Source: Desulfuromonas sp.
GTDB taxonomy: Bacteria > Desulfobacterota > Desulfuromonadia > Desulfuromonadales > BM103
NCBI GenBank assembly: GCA_012026975.1
Contig: VEPG01000093.1
Span: forward strand, 43,882 to 107,881
Direction of reading: 5' to 3'
DNA length: 64,000 nucleotides
A program made the position numbers and the translations under genes. The notes below the pieces were generated by a model. The model worked only from the letters and a program-made list of their open reading frames with translations, was not told where the DNA came from and made no database searches. Shown piece by piece: positions 63,411 to 64,000 of this stretch (its first letter is position 1; the number at the start of each line of letters is the position of its first letter).

Positions 63411-64000
63411 TCAGCCGACGGATTGCAGGGCGGCCAGTTCCCGCCGACAGATATCGAGAAAGACCGGCCGTGACAGCCCCCCGGAAAACAGGATAACGTC
63501 GGTGGCTGAGAGCTTTTCGAGCACGCGGATGGCATTGCGCAGGGCACGGCCCTGCTGCTCGGTCTGCCTGAGTCGACCATGGATCTTGGCCGAAAGGTAG
63601 AGCGCCATGACGAAATCCCGGTCGAGCCAGAGAACCTTCTGGTACTCGACCAACGCCCGCTCAAGTTGCTCTTCCATGTCGAGGATCAGACCGCGCAACA
63701 GATAAACGGCGGGGCAGAGATCGTCGTAGCGGATCGCCCGGGCGCACCACTGCCGGGCGTCATCGTAGCGGCCCTGATTGGCGCTGAGCAATCCCTTGCC
63801 AACCAGTGCCATGGCTTGTTCCGGAGCAATCGCCAGCACCCGGTCGAAGAGACGATCGGCGGTGACAAAGTCCTCACGGTCGAAGGCCGCCATGGCCTGG
63901 CAGTAAAGCTCTTCGGGGTCTGGCGGCGGCAGCGGCAGCTCAGGTCGGAGCGACAGGGGCGGTACGGTGGGCGGGCGCGGCGTCGCGGTCGGTATCTTTG
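63411..64000 (-). CDS. TPR-containing C-terminus, probably of a CheR methyltransferase (5' part missing)
   Basis: The frame enters from the right edge and ends at 63411, giving 196 codons. A Pro-rich linker (RPPTVPPLSLRPELPLPPPD) is followed by about three TPR repeats (FDREDFVTADRLFDRVLAI, ALVEYQKVLWLDRDF) and ends SGGLSRPVFLDICRRELAAL. CheR proteins of Wsp-like systems have a methyltransferase domain, a linker and such TPRs, and the neighbouring cheW, mcp, cheA and cheB fit. The methyltransferase domain itself is outside the window, so the identity is inferred. Confidence 0.65.
   Translation of the reverse strand, partial: KIPTATPRPPTVPPLSLRPELPLPPPDPEELYCQAMAAFDREDFVTADRLFDRVLAIAPEQAMALVGKGLLSANQGRYDDARQWCARAIRYDDLCPAVYLLRGLILDMEEQLERALVEYQKVLWLDRDFVMALYLSAKIHGRLRQTEQQGRALRNAIRVLEKLSATDVILFSGGLSRPVFLDICRRELAALQSVG

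Noticed and set aside
1..64000. tRNA, rRNA, CRISPR array, insertion sequence or prophage
   Set aside because: None was recognised on reading the window. A dedicated tRNA and repeat search could still find something small.

Overview
The window looks like a chromosomal segment of a GC-rich, anaerobically respiring deltaproteobacterium of the Desulfuromonadales type (Geobacter, Desulfuromonas, Geoalkalibacter and relatives). The signs are a CbcL-like nine-haem c/b cytochrome, a NapC/NirT-family cytochrome resembling ImcH, a 14-subunit nuo operon, ATP synthase F0 a and c genes not followed by F1 genes, and menaquinone made through futalosine. The species cannot be named from sequence alone. No rRNA, tRNA, CRISPR array, transposase or phage gene was seen.

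Layout. 1-1.8 kb: the start of indolepyruvate ferredoxin oxidoreductase alpha (cut by the left edge), overlapping a LivH-type permease. 1.9-12.4 kb: one long minus-strand gene string, read ubiD, slp-like, ubiA, ubiX, mqnE, mqnC, hisC, mutY, a GIDE-type membrane protein, lemA. 12.4-28.5 kb: nuoA to nuoN on the minus strand, with a zinc-ribbon/TPR gene between nuoG and nuoH and a terminator after nuoN. 28.9-32 kb: plus-strand hemL, then atpZ-atpI-atpB-atpE ending in a terminator. 32-41.1 kb: a respiratory cytochrome region with cbcL, a DUF2339-like membrane protein, a three-gene quinol oxidoreductase module (tetrahaem cytochrome, FeS protein, NrfD-like protein), a 41-residue membrane protein on the opposite strand, and the ImcH-like cytochrome.

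41.2-49.8 kb: a large multicopper oxidase with a putative sigma-54 promoter, an FKBP isomerase, cysM, a second and larger UbiD-family decarboxylase, a DUF2141-like lipoprotein, and a divergent pair encoding a small dihaem lipoprotein and an unknown lipoprotein. 49.8-55.1 kb: a MerA/Lpd-like flavoprotein overlapping a long acyl-CoA dehydrogenase, then uvrB. 55.2-64 kb: a CheY-like regulator, cysS, and a Wsp-like chemosensory set (cheB, cheA-REC, an MCP with a duplicated sensor domain, cheW, and the end of a probable CheR-TPR gene).

Together, much of the window forms an energy-conservation block. The mqn/ubi genes make menaquinone, Nuo reduces it, several inner-membrane cytochrome modules could reoxidise it towards extracellular acceptors, hemL supplies haem precursor, and F0 subunits use the ion gradient. 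The c subunit carries residues resembling a Na+ site.
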